Positions 9,727-18,361 of a stretch of 64,000 nt of DNA are shown piece after piece. Numbering within the stretch: the first letter of the stretch is position 1; every line of letters begins with the position of its first letter. The stretch covers positions 25,293-89,292 of the forward strand of contig JAJRTE010000224.1 of the NCBI GenBank assembly GCA_024278455.1, given 5' to 3'. The DNA comes from Myxococcota bacterium (GTDB taxonomy: Bacteria; Myxococcota_A; UBA796; JAJRTE01). The notes beneath the pieces are model-generated. The model made no database searches, was not told the origin of the DNA, and was given only the letters and a program-made list of their open reading frames with translations. The position numbers and the translations under genes are program-made.

Positions 9727-10742
9727 CGATAGGGCTCACTCCCGATCGTGGTGCTGGTCAGCAGGAGCTGCAAATCCTCACCGAATTCTTCTCGCAGCTC
9801 CTTCCGGAATGCGTGGATGGTGCCTCTCAAGTGGATGGGAGAGACGCCCAGTTGTTGTGCCAGTGCCTTCATCGATCTGGCACGATTCGGCCCAGAATTC
9901 CCGAGCCACTCGAGCCAGGCAAGGATGATCTCGCGGCGTTTCGACGCGCGCTTCTGCAGCGCTTCGTTCTCGATCCGGGCGATGAGTCTTTTGATATCCT
10001 GCCGCCTCTCTTTCCTGGCGATCTGCATGAAGCCATCGGGGGCCGCCTCGGTGTGGCCGTCGCGTGGCAGCCGCCGCGGTCCTTCCGGCGTGTCCAGGGG
10101 GGTGGCGGTTCTCCAGAACTCGTTGCTGCGGCGGCGCTTGCGTTGCTGGTCCACGATGGCGCGGTCTATCGACGTGTTGAGATACTTCCAGAAGCTGCTC
10201 CCCGGCTTTTGGGACGGCGTCGCCCCGGTTCCCTGGTCGTGCCCGGCCAGGTATGTCCTGAGAACCGATCGCCCGCAGTCCTTGGCGCCCATCACCTCTG
10301 CACAGGCAGCCAGGGCGACTTCCTGTTCCGGGCCATGTGCGTCGCTCCCGTGCAACCGAAACCGCCTTCGCGCCGCCCGGTTCACCATCTCCCAGGTCAC
10401 CAGCCAGAGGAAATGGTCGTCTCGAGCACTCAGTTGGAAGAACGCCTCCTGGATCGCATCCTCGATCACGTCTTTCAATGTCATCGCGCTGCTGGAACGG
10501 TCGGCGTTCGTCCCCGGCGTGCTGCCCGATGGCGTCTGACCCCGGGCGCGCCTGGCCCAAAGGTGCAATCGGCCCAACGCCTGGCGTGCTGCCTCTCGAG
10601 TCAATGCGGTGACGACGTAGGTATCCTCGAGCCATCGTCTCACCTCGAGTTCCACCCCGCGGTACACCAGCAGGTGGATTCGGGTCGGAGCCGAGGGGAG
10701 AAGCGTCAAGATGGCCGGTACATCCAACGCGCGGTGCGTCAT
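9723..10742 (-). CDS. Sigma-70 family RNA polymerase sigma factor (divergent, ECF-like)
   Basis: This 339-residue protein has an N-terminal helical region (residues about 30-65 and 85-130, DVIEDAIQEAFFQL and LWLVTWEMVNRAARRRF) and a central basic stretch (YLNTSIDRAIVDQQRKRRRS) resembling sigma region 2. Its C-terminal helix-turn-helix (RSMKALAQQLGVSPIHLRGTIHAFRKEL) resembles region 4. Region 4.2-type recognition plus the coupled anti-sigma gene support a sigma factor; the N-terminal extension is longer than in a usual ECF factor. ATG 10742 is selected because AGGAGG and GAGGCG lie upstream and residue 1 begins the homologous-looking part. The next upstream ATG lacks a ribosome-binding site. 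It probably directs a regulon that may include its own operon, but no matching promoter was identified. Confidence 0.75.
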   Translation of the reverse strand: MTHRALDVPAILTLLPSAPTRIHLLVYRGVELEVRRWLEDTYVVTALTREAARQALGRLHLWARRARGQTPSGSTPGTNADRSSSAMTLKDVIEDAIQEAFFQLSARDDHFLWLVTWEMVNRAARRRFRLHGSDAHGPEQEVALAACAEVMGAKDCGRSVLRTYLAGHDQGTGATPSQKPGSSFWKYLNTSIDRAIVDQQRKRRRSNEFWRTATPLDTPEGPRRLPRDGHTEAAPDGFMQIARKERRQDIKRLIARIENEALQKRASKRREIILAWLEWLGNSGPNRARSMKALAQQLGVSPIHLRGTIHAFRKELREEFGEDLQLLLTSTTIGSEPYR

Positions 10743-10861
10743 GGATCGCCTCAATGCCCGCCTCCTGGGCATCGTAGACGGAGGAAAGGGCAGCGATGTT
10801 GCAGAAAATGAGAGAGAACGCCAGGCCGCTCCGGTCCCGTCTCCTCGCGGTCGCCAGCGGT

Positions 10862-11065
10862 TCAACGCCTGGAGTCGTCCTCGCCCGCACCGTCTCCACG
10901 AGCAGCGCCGGGAGCGTCCGGTGCCGGGGCCACGGCTACTCCGCGACGCGAAGCCACCCACTGCATCGCCACCATGAATCGCTCGAAGTCGTCGTCGTCC
11001 AGCCGTTGGGCGGCCTTGACCAGGTCGTCGACCGTCAAGGTCACTTCCACGTGGAGCGTCGGCAT
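10862..11065 (-). CDS. Small acidic protein upstream of the sigma factor
   Basis: This 67-residue protein begins MPTLHVEVTLTVDDLVKAAQ, followed by RLDDDDFERFMVAMQW and an Ala/Pro/Gly-rich acidic tail. The N-terminal strand-helix pattern (hydrophobic strand, then TVDDLVKAAQxL and an acidic helix) recalls a widespread family of very short bacterial proteins of unknown function; antitoxin- or adaptor-like roles are only guesses. AGGAGG lies about 6 nt before the ATG, a strong signal, and the stop is 119 nt upstream of the sigma-factor start, so co-transcription is likely. It may act with the sigma/anti-sigma pair. Confidence 0.65.
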   Translation of the reverse strand: MPTLHVEVTLTVDDLVKAAQRLDDDDFERFMVAMQWVASRRGVAVAPAPDAPGAARGDGAGEDDSRR

Positions 11066-11496
11066 GGCGCGCCTCCTCACTTTCGTGTTGGACACCATGA
11101 CGGTGCGTAGCATGCTTGCGGTCCGGGAGCAACTCATCCTGGGTCCGCGGCTGTCTGTTCGGGCTGTTCGTCCCGGTCCCTGCGACTCCCCGGTATTGGT
11201 TTCGCGGCTGCGATTGGGGCGAGGTGTATGTTTTTTCATGCACACTTTTGCCGCAACGGGGAAGCGATACCACCTGGTGCGTTCCGGGTGTTCGTCGCCT
11301 GTCGGTGCGTGCGTCGTGGATGGTCTGGAAAGTTCAACGATGACAGTGGGTTGGCTGTAGCATGGTGTCGTGGGCCTGGTGTTGGATTTCGGGTTGCGGG
11401 GTGCATGGGACGGCACGAAAATTGCACACCATAGTACCGGGAGATTCGACCCTGAGGGCCGGCAAGCCCGCTGCGCGGCACGGGTGGAGGGCAACC
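11066..11496. other. Divergent intergenic region between small genes
   Basis: It separates the sigma operon (minus) from a small plus-strand gene. A weak minus-strand match TTGCTC-17 bp-TACGCA lies roughly 30-80 nt before the small gene at 11065. No other structure was found. Confidence 0.4.
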
Positions 11497-11790
11497 ATGA
11501 GTCATGGTAGACACAAGCTCGAGGCACTGCTGGAAAGCCAGGACGGGGACGATTGGGATCCAGAAGAGATGGAGGCTCTGATCGATGCCCACCTCGACTG
11601 GCTCCTCGATCGCATTCTGGTGAGCGAGCGGCCATTCTACCGGGAGCGCATGCGGCGCCGGGAGGCGGGGCCGGTGAGTGCTCCGGTCCCTGGAGAAGGG
11701 GGGGGATTGTGGCGCGCGCCAGGGTCGTCGTTGCCCAGAATGGCTGTCCGGGAAGTCGTGTCGGACTACCCCATGGCCACGCTGGGTTAG
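11497..11790 (+). CDS. Small acidic hypothetical protein
   Basis: This 97-residue protein begins MSHGRHKLEALLESQDGDDW and continues DPEEMEALIDAHLDWLLDRI, an amphipathic acidic helix, with a basic patch (ERMRRREAG) and a Gly/Pro-rich tail. GGAGG precedes the ATG by 6-7 nt. No family is recognised. The acidic helix followed by Arg-rich residues could mediate protein or nucleic-acid contacts, which cannot be tested here. The downstream ASCH gene is convergent with it. Confidence 0.55.
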   Translation: MSHGRHKLEALLESQDGDDWDPEEMEALIDAHLDWLLDRILVSERPFYRERMRRREAGPVSAPVPGEGGGLWRAPGSSLPRMAVREVVSDYPMATLG

Positions 11791-11836
11791 GCGCGTCTGT
11801 CGTTGCCCATTGCGCGCGCCGAGCGAGCCGGTTTCG

Positions 11837-12394
11837 TCATGTCTCGCCGGCGCGCGGTTCCCGCCGGGTCGAGACGGCGTGCCGGTATTCTTCGCGTACT
11901 GCCTCGAGCACCTGGCCTCTGACGAGCCAGAGCAGGGGGGATTGCGTGCCCTTTGATGGCACACCTTGCCTGAATTCCACGGCGTCCGAGAGTTCCAGGC
12001 CGAACCGTGCGGTGTCCCACCAGCCTTTCAAGAAGCGCTTGACCGCGAGGGGGCGGCGAATGCCGGTGATCCTGACCACGCCGATGATGTTGGACGCGTA
12101 CCGGTCCCTGTCGCGCTTGCCAGAGGGTGACAAGCGGTCCTGGAGGAAGGCGTCGCGTGCCTGGGAGGGGGCGTCTCTCATGCGCGGGGCATGAGCGACG
12201 ACACGCATCCAGGTTTCTCGAGACCACCCATCCGCGGGGCCGGCGTGGATGGCGAGCCACTGCCCGATGAGCCACTGGGGCGGCGCCCAGGTCCGGTTTT
12301 CCACGTCGCGCTCGAGGTGGAAGATCGACCAGGCCCATGGTCCGTCCATGGTGAGTGCGTGCAGTCGTCCCATGGGGACATCATCCGTTTTCAT
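11837..12394 (-). CDS. ASCH-domain protein (PUA-like fold)
   Basis: This 185-residue protein carries the ASCH signature: LHALTMDGPWAWSIFHLERD followed by VENRTWAPPQWLIGQWLAIHAG, then NIIGVVRITGIRR and a late GLW-like segment (SPLLWLVRGQVLEAV). ASCH domains have a beta-barrel related to PUA and are thought to bind RNA or modified nucleotides; the exact role here is unknown. A shorter start at Met8 (12373) is possible. TATAAT on the minus strand at 12417-12412 lies only about 18 nt from the ATG, implying a very short leader. It diverges from the biotin-ligase operon. Confidence 0.7.
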   Translation of the reverse strand: MKTDDVPMGRLHALTMDGPWAWSIFHLERDVENRTWAPPQWLIGQWLAIHAGPADGWSRETWMRVVAHAPRMRDAPSQARDAFLQDRLSPSGKRDRDRYASNIIGVVRITGIRRPLAVKRFLKGWWDTARFGLELSDAVEFRQGVPSKGTQSPLLWLVRGQVLEAVREEYRHAVSTRREPRAGET

Positions 12395-12401
12395 TGTGCC
12401 G

Positions 12402-12417
12402 ATACAATTGTATTATA
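12402..12417. promoter_or_regulatory. Palindrome overlapping a -10 box between divergent genes
   Basis: ATACAATTGTAT at 12402-12413 is a perfect 12-bp palindrome. A minus-strand TATAAT (12417-12412) overlaps its right edge, 18 nt before the ASCH start. No good -35 element accompanies it. The site lies 74 bp before the biotin ligase start, so it could be an operator acting on either side; no regulator is identified. Confidence 0.4.
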
Positions 12418-12486
12418 CGTAATCCTGTTGCATCTTGGTGGGAAGTCGTGTCGAATAGGGAATCGTTTCCACGAGGAGGTTGCCGC

Positions 12487-13419
12487 ATGCTGGTCCTCAC
12501 GGACAGCCTCCCCTTCGCCGAGCGGTGCGGCTTCGCCGAGACCCGTTGGGCGTGGTGCGCCGTGGAGCGGCACCCCCCAGCCATCCGGTCCATCCTTCAG
12601 AAACTCTACTCGAGCGAGCGCCAGGCCAGGTGCGAGGTGGAGAGTGTGGGGCCCTGGACGTACCTGTTCCTGGTGGGCGAAGCGTCGCGTTCGCAATTCG
12701 ACGCCGTTGCGGAGTTGCTGCAAGATGGACTCGAGTTCGCCGGTCCGTTCGTCTGTGCGGCGGAGTCGGGGCGGGGGTTCCACGGGTTCAAGCAGCGTCC
12801 GTGGGTGGGACTTCCTGGGAACATTCATCTCGTGGCCTGCATGAAGCCCGGGTGCCCGCTGGACCATCCCGGGGTGGGTCCCACGGTCATGAGCGCGGTC
12901 GCCGTCCTCGAGACGCTCGACAGCCTGGCCTCCCTCGATAGCCGTGCGGGGGTGAAGTGGGTGAACGACATCCTGGTGGATGGTGCCAAGGTTGGAGGGG
13001 TGATCGCCAGGACGCAGAGCATGGGCAGCGTGATCGAGTACCTGCTTCTGGGGATAGGGTTGAACGTGGAGCGGACGCCGGAGGTTCCTCGAGACGCTTT
13101 CGTGCCTCGAGCCGCGGCATTGAGCGGGTTTCTGGCGTGCGGCGAGCGCATCGAGATGGGCATGGTGTTCTCCCGGCTGCTGGCCCGTCTGGGGGCGAAC
13201 TACGCGCGGTATCTCGGCGGGGACTACGCGGGGTTGCTCGATGTCTATCGCCGCCGTTCGGTAGTGCTGGGCCGCCGAGTGAGGGTCCTCGAGGACTCCC
13301 GTTCTACGGCGGCGAAGGAGTTGCGCAGGGGTCGCGTGCTCGAGATTGGCCAAGGCCTGGAGCTGCTTCTCGACGATGGTCAGCCGCCGGTCGTTTGCGG
13401 GCGGCTGGTTTTCGATTGA
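12487..13419 (+). CDS. Biotin protein ligase-like protein, first gene of the decarboxylase operon
   Basis: This 310-residue protein has a recognisable BPL/LplA catalytic core: RGFHGFKQRPWVGLPGNIHL (the adenylate-binding GRGRxGRxW-like loop), then VKWVNDILVDGAKVGGVIA (the KWPNDI and lysine motif) and a C-terminal SH3-like tail. There is no N-terminal winged helix, so it should not be a BirA-type repressor, and the N-terminus is atypical. The canonical GRGR loop is altered to GRGFHG. Attachment of biotin to the EAMK lysine of the alpha subunit three genes on is the natural role from context. GAGGAGG lies 7-14 nt before ATG 12487. Confidence 0.75.
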   Translation: MLVLTDSLPFAERCGFAETRWAWCAVERHPPAIRSILQKLYSSERQARCEVESVGPWTYLFLVGEASRSQFDAVAELLQDGLEFAGPFVCAAESGRGFHGFKQRPWVGLPGNIHLVACMKPGCPLDHPGVGPTVMSAVAVLETLDSLASLDSRAGVKWVNDILVDGAKVGGVIARTQSMGSVIEYLLLGIGLNVERTPEVPRDAFVPRAAALSGFLACGERIEMGMVFSRLLARLGANYARYLGGDYAGLLDVYRRRSVVLGRRVRVLEDSRSTAAKELRRGRVLEIGQGLELLLDDGQPPVVCGRLVFD

Positions 13420-13495
13420 GCGATGCGGGGTGTATCGGCGCGTTCTCGCGGAACACCCCGTGTCGCCGGCGCAAGTCGCATGGAGAGGAGGAAGC

Positions 13496-13699
13496 ATGTC
13501 GTTATTGGGCATTTGCGTATCCGCGGCAATCGCCGTGTTTCTTTTGTTGTCCATCCTGGCCCTGGTCATGCGCCTCATCCTCTGGGCGTTCCCCGCGGCG
13601 GAGCCCGATGACGATGTGGTGGTCTACGCCGCTGTCGCAGCGGTCGCGCAGAGGGCCTTTCCCGGCAGCGTGGTAACGAGAATCGAGGAGGTGAGATGA
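13496..13699 (+). CDS. Small membrane subunit, oxaloacetate decarboxylase gamma-like
   Basis: This 67-residue protein has one N-terminal membrane helix (LLGICVSAAIAVFLLLSILA) followed by a polar Asp-rich stretch (PAAEPDDDVVVYAAVAAVAQ). Gamma subunits of sodium-pumping decarboxylases are small, with one membrane helix and a polar C-terminus, and help anchor and stabilise the alpha-beta assembly. Sequence identity in this family is low, so position is the main evidence: GAGAGGAGG precedes the ATG, and its TGA overlaps the alpha-subunit start as ATGA. Confidence 0.65.
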   Translation: MSLLGICVSAAIAVFLLLSILALVMRLILWAFPAAEPDDDVVVYAAVAAVAQRAFPGSVVTRIEEVR

Positions 13700-15549
13700 T
13701 TTTCGCGAAGAATCCCAAGGCGATACGGGTGATGTTCACGCCGTTTCGAGATGGTTTGCAGAGTTCGTTCGGCGGGAAGGTCCGGCTCCAGGATTTTTTG
13801 CCCGCCATGGAGGCGAGCGTGGCGGCGGGGATCCGTCACTTCGAGTTCGGCGGTGGTGCGCGATTCCAGGCCCCCCTGTTCTACCTGGGGGAGGATCCCT
13901 TCGAGACCATGAAGCAGATCCGAAATGCTGTCGGAGAAGGGGTGGATCTCCAGATTCTCACCCGGTCGGTCTCCGGTGTCACCTTGACGACGCAGTCGCC
14001 GGAGGGACTGGCCTTGCAGGCGAGGCTGATGGCGGAATACGGCACGACCTGGGACCGCAATTTCGACTACATGAACGATGTGCGCAACCTGGTCAATACC
14101 GGCCGTCCCATCGTGGAGGCGGGGATGCACCACCAGGTCGCGATTGCGCTGATGGGGCTCCCGTTCAAGTCCGAAAAGGTCCACACCGCCGAATTCTATA
14201 TCGATATCGGCCGGCGGTTGCTGGAGAGCGGCATCCGGATCGACAGTATCTGTCTCAAGGACGCCAGCGGCACGACCGACCCCCGAACCTGCTATGAGAC
14301 CGCCAGGGGGCTGAGAAAGATCATGCCGCCCGAGATGCCGTTGTGGCAGCACACGCACGACACGGCGAGCATGGCCGTGGCCTGCTACATGGCTGGTATC
14401 GAAGGCGGCGTGGACGGGATCGACCTCTCGGTCCGGCCCATGGCCAGCGGGACCGTGCAGCCGGATGTGCGTTCCATGGCCCACGCCCTCAAGGGTACGG
14501 GCTACCGGCTCGACGTCGACGAAACCCGCATGCACGATATCGAGAACCTCCTCAACGAGGGAATGAAGGACTATGCCTTCAACCCGGTCACCACGTCGGC
14601 GGACGCTCGAGTCATCGGTTTTCCCATGCCGGGCGGAGCCATCGGCCCGAACGTGCACATGATGGTCAAGATGGGGATTCTCGACAAGTACGGTGAAGTG
14701 CTCGCGCAATTCCCCAAGGTGGTCGAGGCCGGAGGTGCCTGGACGAGCGTGACGCCAGGCAGCCAGCAATACTGGTTGCAGGCGTTCAACAACGTGCTCT
14801 ACGGCGAGTGGAAGAAGATCGATGCTGGGTACGGCCGTGCGGTGCTCGGATACTTCGGCCGAACGCCGTTGCCTTCCGATCCCGATGTGGTCCGGATCGC
14901 CCGTGAGCAACTGGGCCTCGATCCGTTCGACGGCGACCCGCTCGAGGCTGCGCCCAAGAACATCGGCGCGGCCCGAAAGGCCCTCGAGGAGCGTGGTTTG
15001 CCTGTGACCGGCAAGAACACCTTCCTGGTGCTGGCCTGCATGAAGCCGGGCAAGAAGCTGGAGGCCAACGAGGGGATCAGGCTGTTGACCGGAAAGCCCA
15101 AGATCGACGTGCCGCTGAAGAAGCCGGCGCCTGCTGAGAAGACCACTGCACCGGCTGCCGTGGCTGCTTCTGCCGGCGTGCCGGTCCTCGCTGGACCGGC
15201 CACGACGAAGTGCGTGGTGGAAGAAGGGGGCAAGGTCCGCACGTTCCTCATCACCCTGGAGCCAACGCGTGCGGCGTCCGGCGGGCAGGCGCCCGGGCGA
15301 ACGGAGGCAGCGTCGCGCGCGACCGGGGCCGCGACAGGCGTGTTCCACGCCTTCTCCGGCTCCGTCGAAGTGGCCGACATCCTGGTGAAAGTGGGCGACA
15401 AGGTCTCGGCGGGACAAGTCGTCGCACGGGTGGAAGCCATGAAGGCGACCCACGACGTCAAGGCACCCAAAGCCGGAACGGTCTCGGCCATCCACGTGTC
15501 CATCGGCGATGATGTGGACAGCTCCCGGCCGATTCTGTCCCTTGAATGA
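13696..15549 (+). CDS. oadA: Biotin-dependent decarboxylase alpha subunit (OadA/PycB type)
   Basis: This 617-residue protein begins with an HMGL-like TIM barrel carboxyltransferase ([29 protein letters not shown] and metal-binding [14 protein letters not shown]), followed by the conserved PYC/OADA region. An Ala/Pro-rich flexible linker (about residues 475-505) leads to a C-terminal biotinyl domain with [10 protein letters not shown], Lys583 being the biotin acceptor. The alpha subunit transfers CO2 from oxaloacetate (or a related acid) to biotin, and the beta subunit then decarboxylates it while exporting sodium. The N-terminal motif RDGLQSS differs from the common RDAHQS, so the exact substrate (oxaloacetate versus another 2-oxo or CoA acid) is not certain. 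It overlaps both neighbours as ATGA. Confidence 0.9.
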   Translation: MIFAKNPKAIRVMFTPFRDGLQSSFGGKVRLQDFLPAMEASVAAGIRHFEFGGGARFQAPLFYLGEDPFETMKQIRNAVGEGVDLQILTRSVSGVTLTTQSPEGLALQARLMAEYGTTWDRNFDYMNDVRNLVNTGRPIVEAGMHHQVAIALMGLPFKSEKVHTAEFYIDIGRRLLESGIRIDSICLKDASGTTDPRTCYETARGLRKIMPPEMPLWQHTHDTASMAVACYMAGIEGGVDGIDLSVRPMASGTVQPDVRSMAHALKGTGYRLDVDETRMHDIENLLNEGMKDYAFNPVTTSADARVIGFPMPGGAIGPNVHMMVKMGILDKYGEVLAQFPKVVEAGGAWTSVTPGSQQYWLQAFNNVLYGEWKKIDAGYGRAVLGYFGRTPLPSDPDVVRIAREQLGLDPFDGDPLEAAPKNIGAARKALEERGLPVTGKNTFLVLACMKPGKKLEANEGIRLLTGKPKIDVPLKKPAPAEKTTAPAAVAASAGVPVLAGPATTKCVVEEGGKVRTFLITLEPTRAASGGQAPGRTEAASRATGAATGVFHAFSGSVEVADILVKVGDKVSAGQVVARVEAMKATHDVKAPKAGTVSAIHVSIGDDVDSSRPILSLE

Positions 15550-16679
15550 GAGGCCGAATCATGATGGAAATCCTCCAGCAGTCCGGCTTCGCAGGCCTCG
15601 GGTTCGGCAACGTGGTCATGTTCGCCGTGGCCGGTGTCCTCGTCTTCCTGGCGATCCGGAAAGGGTATGAGCCGTTGTTGCTCATCCCGATAGGATTCGG
15701 CATCACGTTGGCCAACCTGCCCAACGCGGACATGGGATCCTACGGCGACGGCATTATCGCGCTCATCTACGAAAAAGGGATCCGGACCGAACTGCTGCCA
15801 CCGTTGATTTTTCTCGGCGTCTGGGCACTGACGGACTTCCGGCCCCTGCTCGCACGTCCGCTCACCTTCCTGCTCGGCGCAGCAGCCCAACTGGGCATCT
15901 TCATCGCCGCCCTCGGCGCCGCCTGGCTGCTCGGATTCTCCAACCCGGAAGCGGCAGCCATCGGGATCATAGGAGGCGCGGACGGGCCGACATCCATATT
16001 CCTCGCCAGCCAGCTCGCTCCCCACCTCCTCGGCCCCATCGCCGTCGCGGCGTACAGCTACATGTCCCTGGTCCCCATCATTCAGCCCCCGATCATGAGG
16101 CTGCTGACCAGCGAGCGGGAGCGCGCCATCGACATGCCGCAAGCGAGACCGGTCTCCCGCACCGCGGTCATCCTGTTCCCCATCGTCACCGGGGTCCTGG
16201 CCGTGCTCGGCGTGCCCTCGAGCGCTCCACTCATCGGCATGCTGATGTTCGGCAACTTGCTGCGGGAATCGGGGGTCACCAGGCGGTTGTACAAGACTGC
16301 CGGCGGGTCGCTCATCGACATCGTGACCATCTTCCTGGGGCTGAGCGTGGGCGCCACGATGGACAGCGCCCACTTCTTGACTGCCGACACCATGAAAATC
16401 CTCCTGCTCGGCGCGATCGCCTTCGCCTTCAGCACCGCTGGTGGCGTGCTTTTCGCCAAGATCATCAACCTGTTCCTGCCAAAGGACCGCTTGATCAATC
16501 CCTGTATCGGGGCCGCCGGCGTCTCCGCCGTTCCGATGGCGGCTCGAGTCGTTCAGCAGTTCGTGTCCGACGAGACGAACGGCAGGGTCAACCCGCTGAT
16601 GGCCGCGATGGGACCCAACGTGGCCGGCGTCATCGGTTCTGCCGTCGCCGCCGGTGTGTTCCTGGGGCTATTGGGATAG
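15546..16679 (+). CDS. oadB: Sodium-pumping decarboxylase beta subunit
   Basis: This 377-residue integral membrane protein has about nine hydrophobic segments and the diagnostic [18 protein letters not shown] motif (the Asp of GGADGPTS is essential for decarboxylation and sodium transport). [13 protein letters not shown] near the C-terminus is also typical of OadB/GcdB/MmdB. It couples carboxybiotin decarboxylation to outward sodium movement. The start overlaps the alpha-subunit stop (ATGA), a translationally coupled operon. It is the last gene, and the next gene is convergent. Confidence 0.9.
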   Translation: MRGRIMMEILQQSGFAGLGFGNVVMFAVAGVLVFLAIRKGYEPLLLIPIGFGITLANLPNADMGSYGDGIIALIYEKGIRTELLPPLIFLGVWALTDFRPLLARPLTFLLGAAAQLGIFIAALGAAWLLGFSNPEAAAIGIIGGADGPTSIFLASQLAPHLLGPIAVAAYSYMSLVPIIQPPIMRLLTSERERAIDMPQARPVSRTAVILFPIVTGVLAVLGVPSSAPLIGMLMFGNLLRESGVTRRLYKTAGGSLIDIVTIFLGLSVGATMDSAHFLTADTMKILLLGAIAFAFSTAGGVLFAKIINLFLPKDRLINPCIGAAGVSAVPMAARVVQQFVSDETNGRVNPLMAAMGPNVAGVIGSAVAAGVFLGLLG

Positions 16680-16754
16680 AAGCGGTCTCTGGAAGGAGCT
16701 GGAACCGGAACAGGGGAACCCCGGAGAGGGGGCATCGCTGGTTGCGGTGCGGGG

Positions 16755-17513
16755 TCAGCCCTCTCCCAGGCTGCATACGCCAGCTCCGGCCGTACACCAG
16801 GGCAGGTCCACGGTGTCCGCCGTGGCCCCGGAAGCGTCCTCGAGGCGGAACCAGAATGCATGGGCGGCGGGCAGATCTTCACAGGTGAACATCGCGTCGC
16901 CGTCCGGTATGTCCACCGGGGGGAACAGCACGTCCAACTCCCCATCCACCGGGTAGGCGCGGACGGCCCACGCCAGGCTGGGGTCCAGGGTGACGGCCAG
17001 GGGCACGGTGTCGGTTTCCTGGAGGGGAAGGACCACCGCCACGGTCTCCCCGGGCTCGAGGGACAGTTGCACCGGCGCCTGGGAGGCGAAGGTCGTCACG
17101 CGCTTCCCTTCGTTCAGGTAGAAGATTCCCGAGATCTGACGGGCTTCCCCGGCCGGGACCTCGATGTCGAAGACGATGAAGCTGTCATCCTCCGGACCGA
17201 CGTCGGATGCGGTCGGAAAGAGCCGTTCCACGGTCGTCATGTCTGGCGCTTCCACCCGTATCCGGCCGATCATGCCTTCGGTACTCAGGTCATACACCGC
17301 TGGTGGCGCATTCGTGGTAGCCAGTGGCGCCGGGACGCCGACTCCGGGCGGCAAGGCGATGGAAAAGGCGAGCCGCGCAGGGGACTCGGCGCCGCCGCAG
17401 CCCGGGGTCGCGGCGGCGAGCGCGCACAGGACACACGCGGTCACGTGCGCCGCCGTTCGTCGCGTCCTTGACAAGGTTGTCGCGTATCTGGACAGCCAAA
17501 CAGGTCCTCTCAT
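16755..17513 (-). CDS. Putative lipoprotein, unknown function
   Basis: This 252-residue protein has a signal segment (VTACVLCALAAATPGCGG) whose Cys39 is a lipobox-like lipidation site. The rest is beta-rich (FSIALPPGVGVP, VERLFP, FIVFDIEVPAGEARQISGIF), and the C-terminal part has two more cysteines (FTCEDLP, VDLPWCTAGAGVC). No family is recognised. The minus-strand start has AGAGGACGAC before ATG 17513. It is the last gene of the envelope cluster 16755-23860, 97 nt after the preceding gene. Confidence 0.6.
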   Translation of the reverse strand: MRGPVWLSRYATTLSRTRRTAAHVTACVLCALAAATPGCGGAESPARLAFSIALPPGVGVPAPLATTNAPPAVYDLSTEGMIGRIRVEAPDMTTVERLFPTASDVGPEDDSFIVFDIEVPAGEARQISGIFYLNEGKRVTTFASQAPVQLSLEPGETVAVVLPLQETDTVPLAVTLDPSLAWAVRAYPVDGELDVLFPPVDIPDGDAMFTCEDLPAAHAFWFRLEDASGATADTVDLPWCTAGAGVCSLGEG

Positions 17514-17610
17514 GTCGTCCTCTCCGCGTCAGCTTGGCCCCGGTTGGATACACCGGTGGCCAACCAGTGGCCTCGCCGGGTGCTCCGGACCGCGCGCACC
17601 GGCGATGGGG

Positions 17611-18360
17611 CTACTTTCGTATCAGCTTCACCTCCACCTGTAGCCGGGCGGGGCGAGGTTCGATCTCCACCTGGGTGCCACCCTGGTCCGGAAGTGTCCC
17701 GGCTTCTCCGCTGCCGCTCGTGTCCAGGCAGGTTGCCCCAGCGGATACCTCGGTGGCCGGCTCTTCCTCTACTGGTCCGACAGGTTCGTCTCGATCCTCG
17801 AGCCGCGCCAGGAGGCTCGAGTAGTCGATGGGCGAGGCCTGGCCCCTGTGGGGGGGCGGCGCCGGGATACCTTCCCAGTACGCCTCTGTCACATCGAACG
17901 AAGCTGTTGCCAGGCGGGCCTCTCCCGCCGTCCATTCGAGACAACGGCCCGGTCCGGCCTCGAGGCCCTCGACGGATACGGTGCCGGTGGCGGGACAGAG
18001 GCGGAAGCGCCGGCCTGACAGGTCGGCGACGTAAGCCCCCATGCCGACCCGGACGACCTTGGCCGGCATTCCGGCGGATCCCACACGCACTGTCACGGTC
18101 TCGCCGGGCACGGTGATCGACACCCGGTCCTGGATCCGGAGGGTGCAGCAGTGCCTCGTGCCAGAGGTTGCGCGGTGCCCGGTCGTGACCGCACGCTGCG
18201 CATCGAGTTCGAACGCCCCGGTCCGGGCGGCGGAGACCGCCAAACGGGGATGCGCGATCGCCGCTGCCTGACCCCCGTTGCCGGCTCGCGCGGGCCGCCC
18301 GCAAAGGCCTGTCTCCAGGAGGAGGAAGAGCGCCAGCAGTAACGTGCGTCGTCCGTCCAT
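17611..18360 (-). CDS. Secreted protein, possibly FecR-like
   Basis: This 249-residue protein has a clear signal peptide (LLLALFLLLETGLCGRPARA). The middle is beta-rich with QRAVTTGHRATSG, TLRIQDRVSITVPGETVTVR and VRVGMGAYVADLSGRRFRL, which recalls the FecR fold (TG..A..L.L.DG.. pattern) but not strongly. The C-terminal third is Asp/Glu/Pro-rich and probably disordered. It starts one nucleotide after the TAG of the TPR/barrel gene, so the two are made together; GGGAGAG precedes the ATG. Confidence 0.55.
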   Translation of the reverse strand: MDGRRTLLLALFLLLETGLCGRPARAGNGGQAAAIAHPRLAVSAARTGAFELDAQRAVTTGHRATSGTRHCCTLRIQDRVSITVPGETVTVRVGSAGMPAKVVRVGMGAYVADLSGRRFRLCPATGTVSVEGLEAGPGRCLEWTAGEARLATASFDVTEAYWEGIPAPPPHRGQASPIDYSSLLARLEDRDEPVGPVEEEPATEVSAGATCLDTSGSGEAGTLPDQGGTQVEIEPRPARLQVEVKLIRK

Positions 18361-18361
18361 T

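Noticed and set aside
13624..15495. A long antisense open frame across the decarboxylase alpha gene
   Set aside because: High GC gives stop-poor antisense frames. The sense strand has clear OadA motifs and biotin site, and the antisense product has none.
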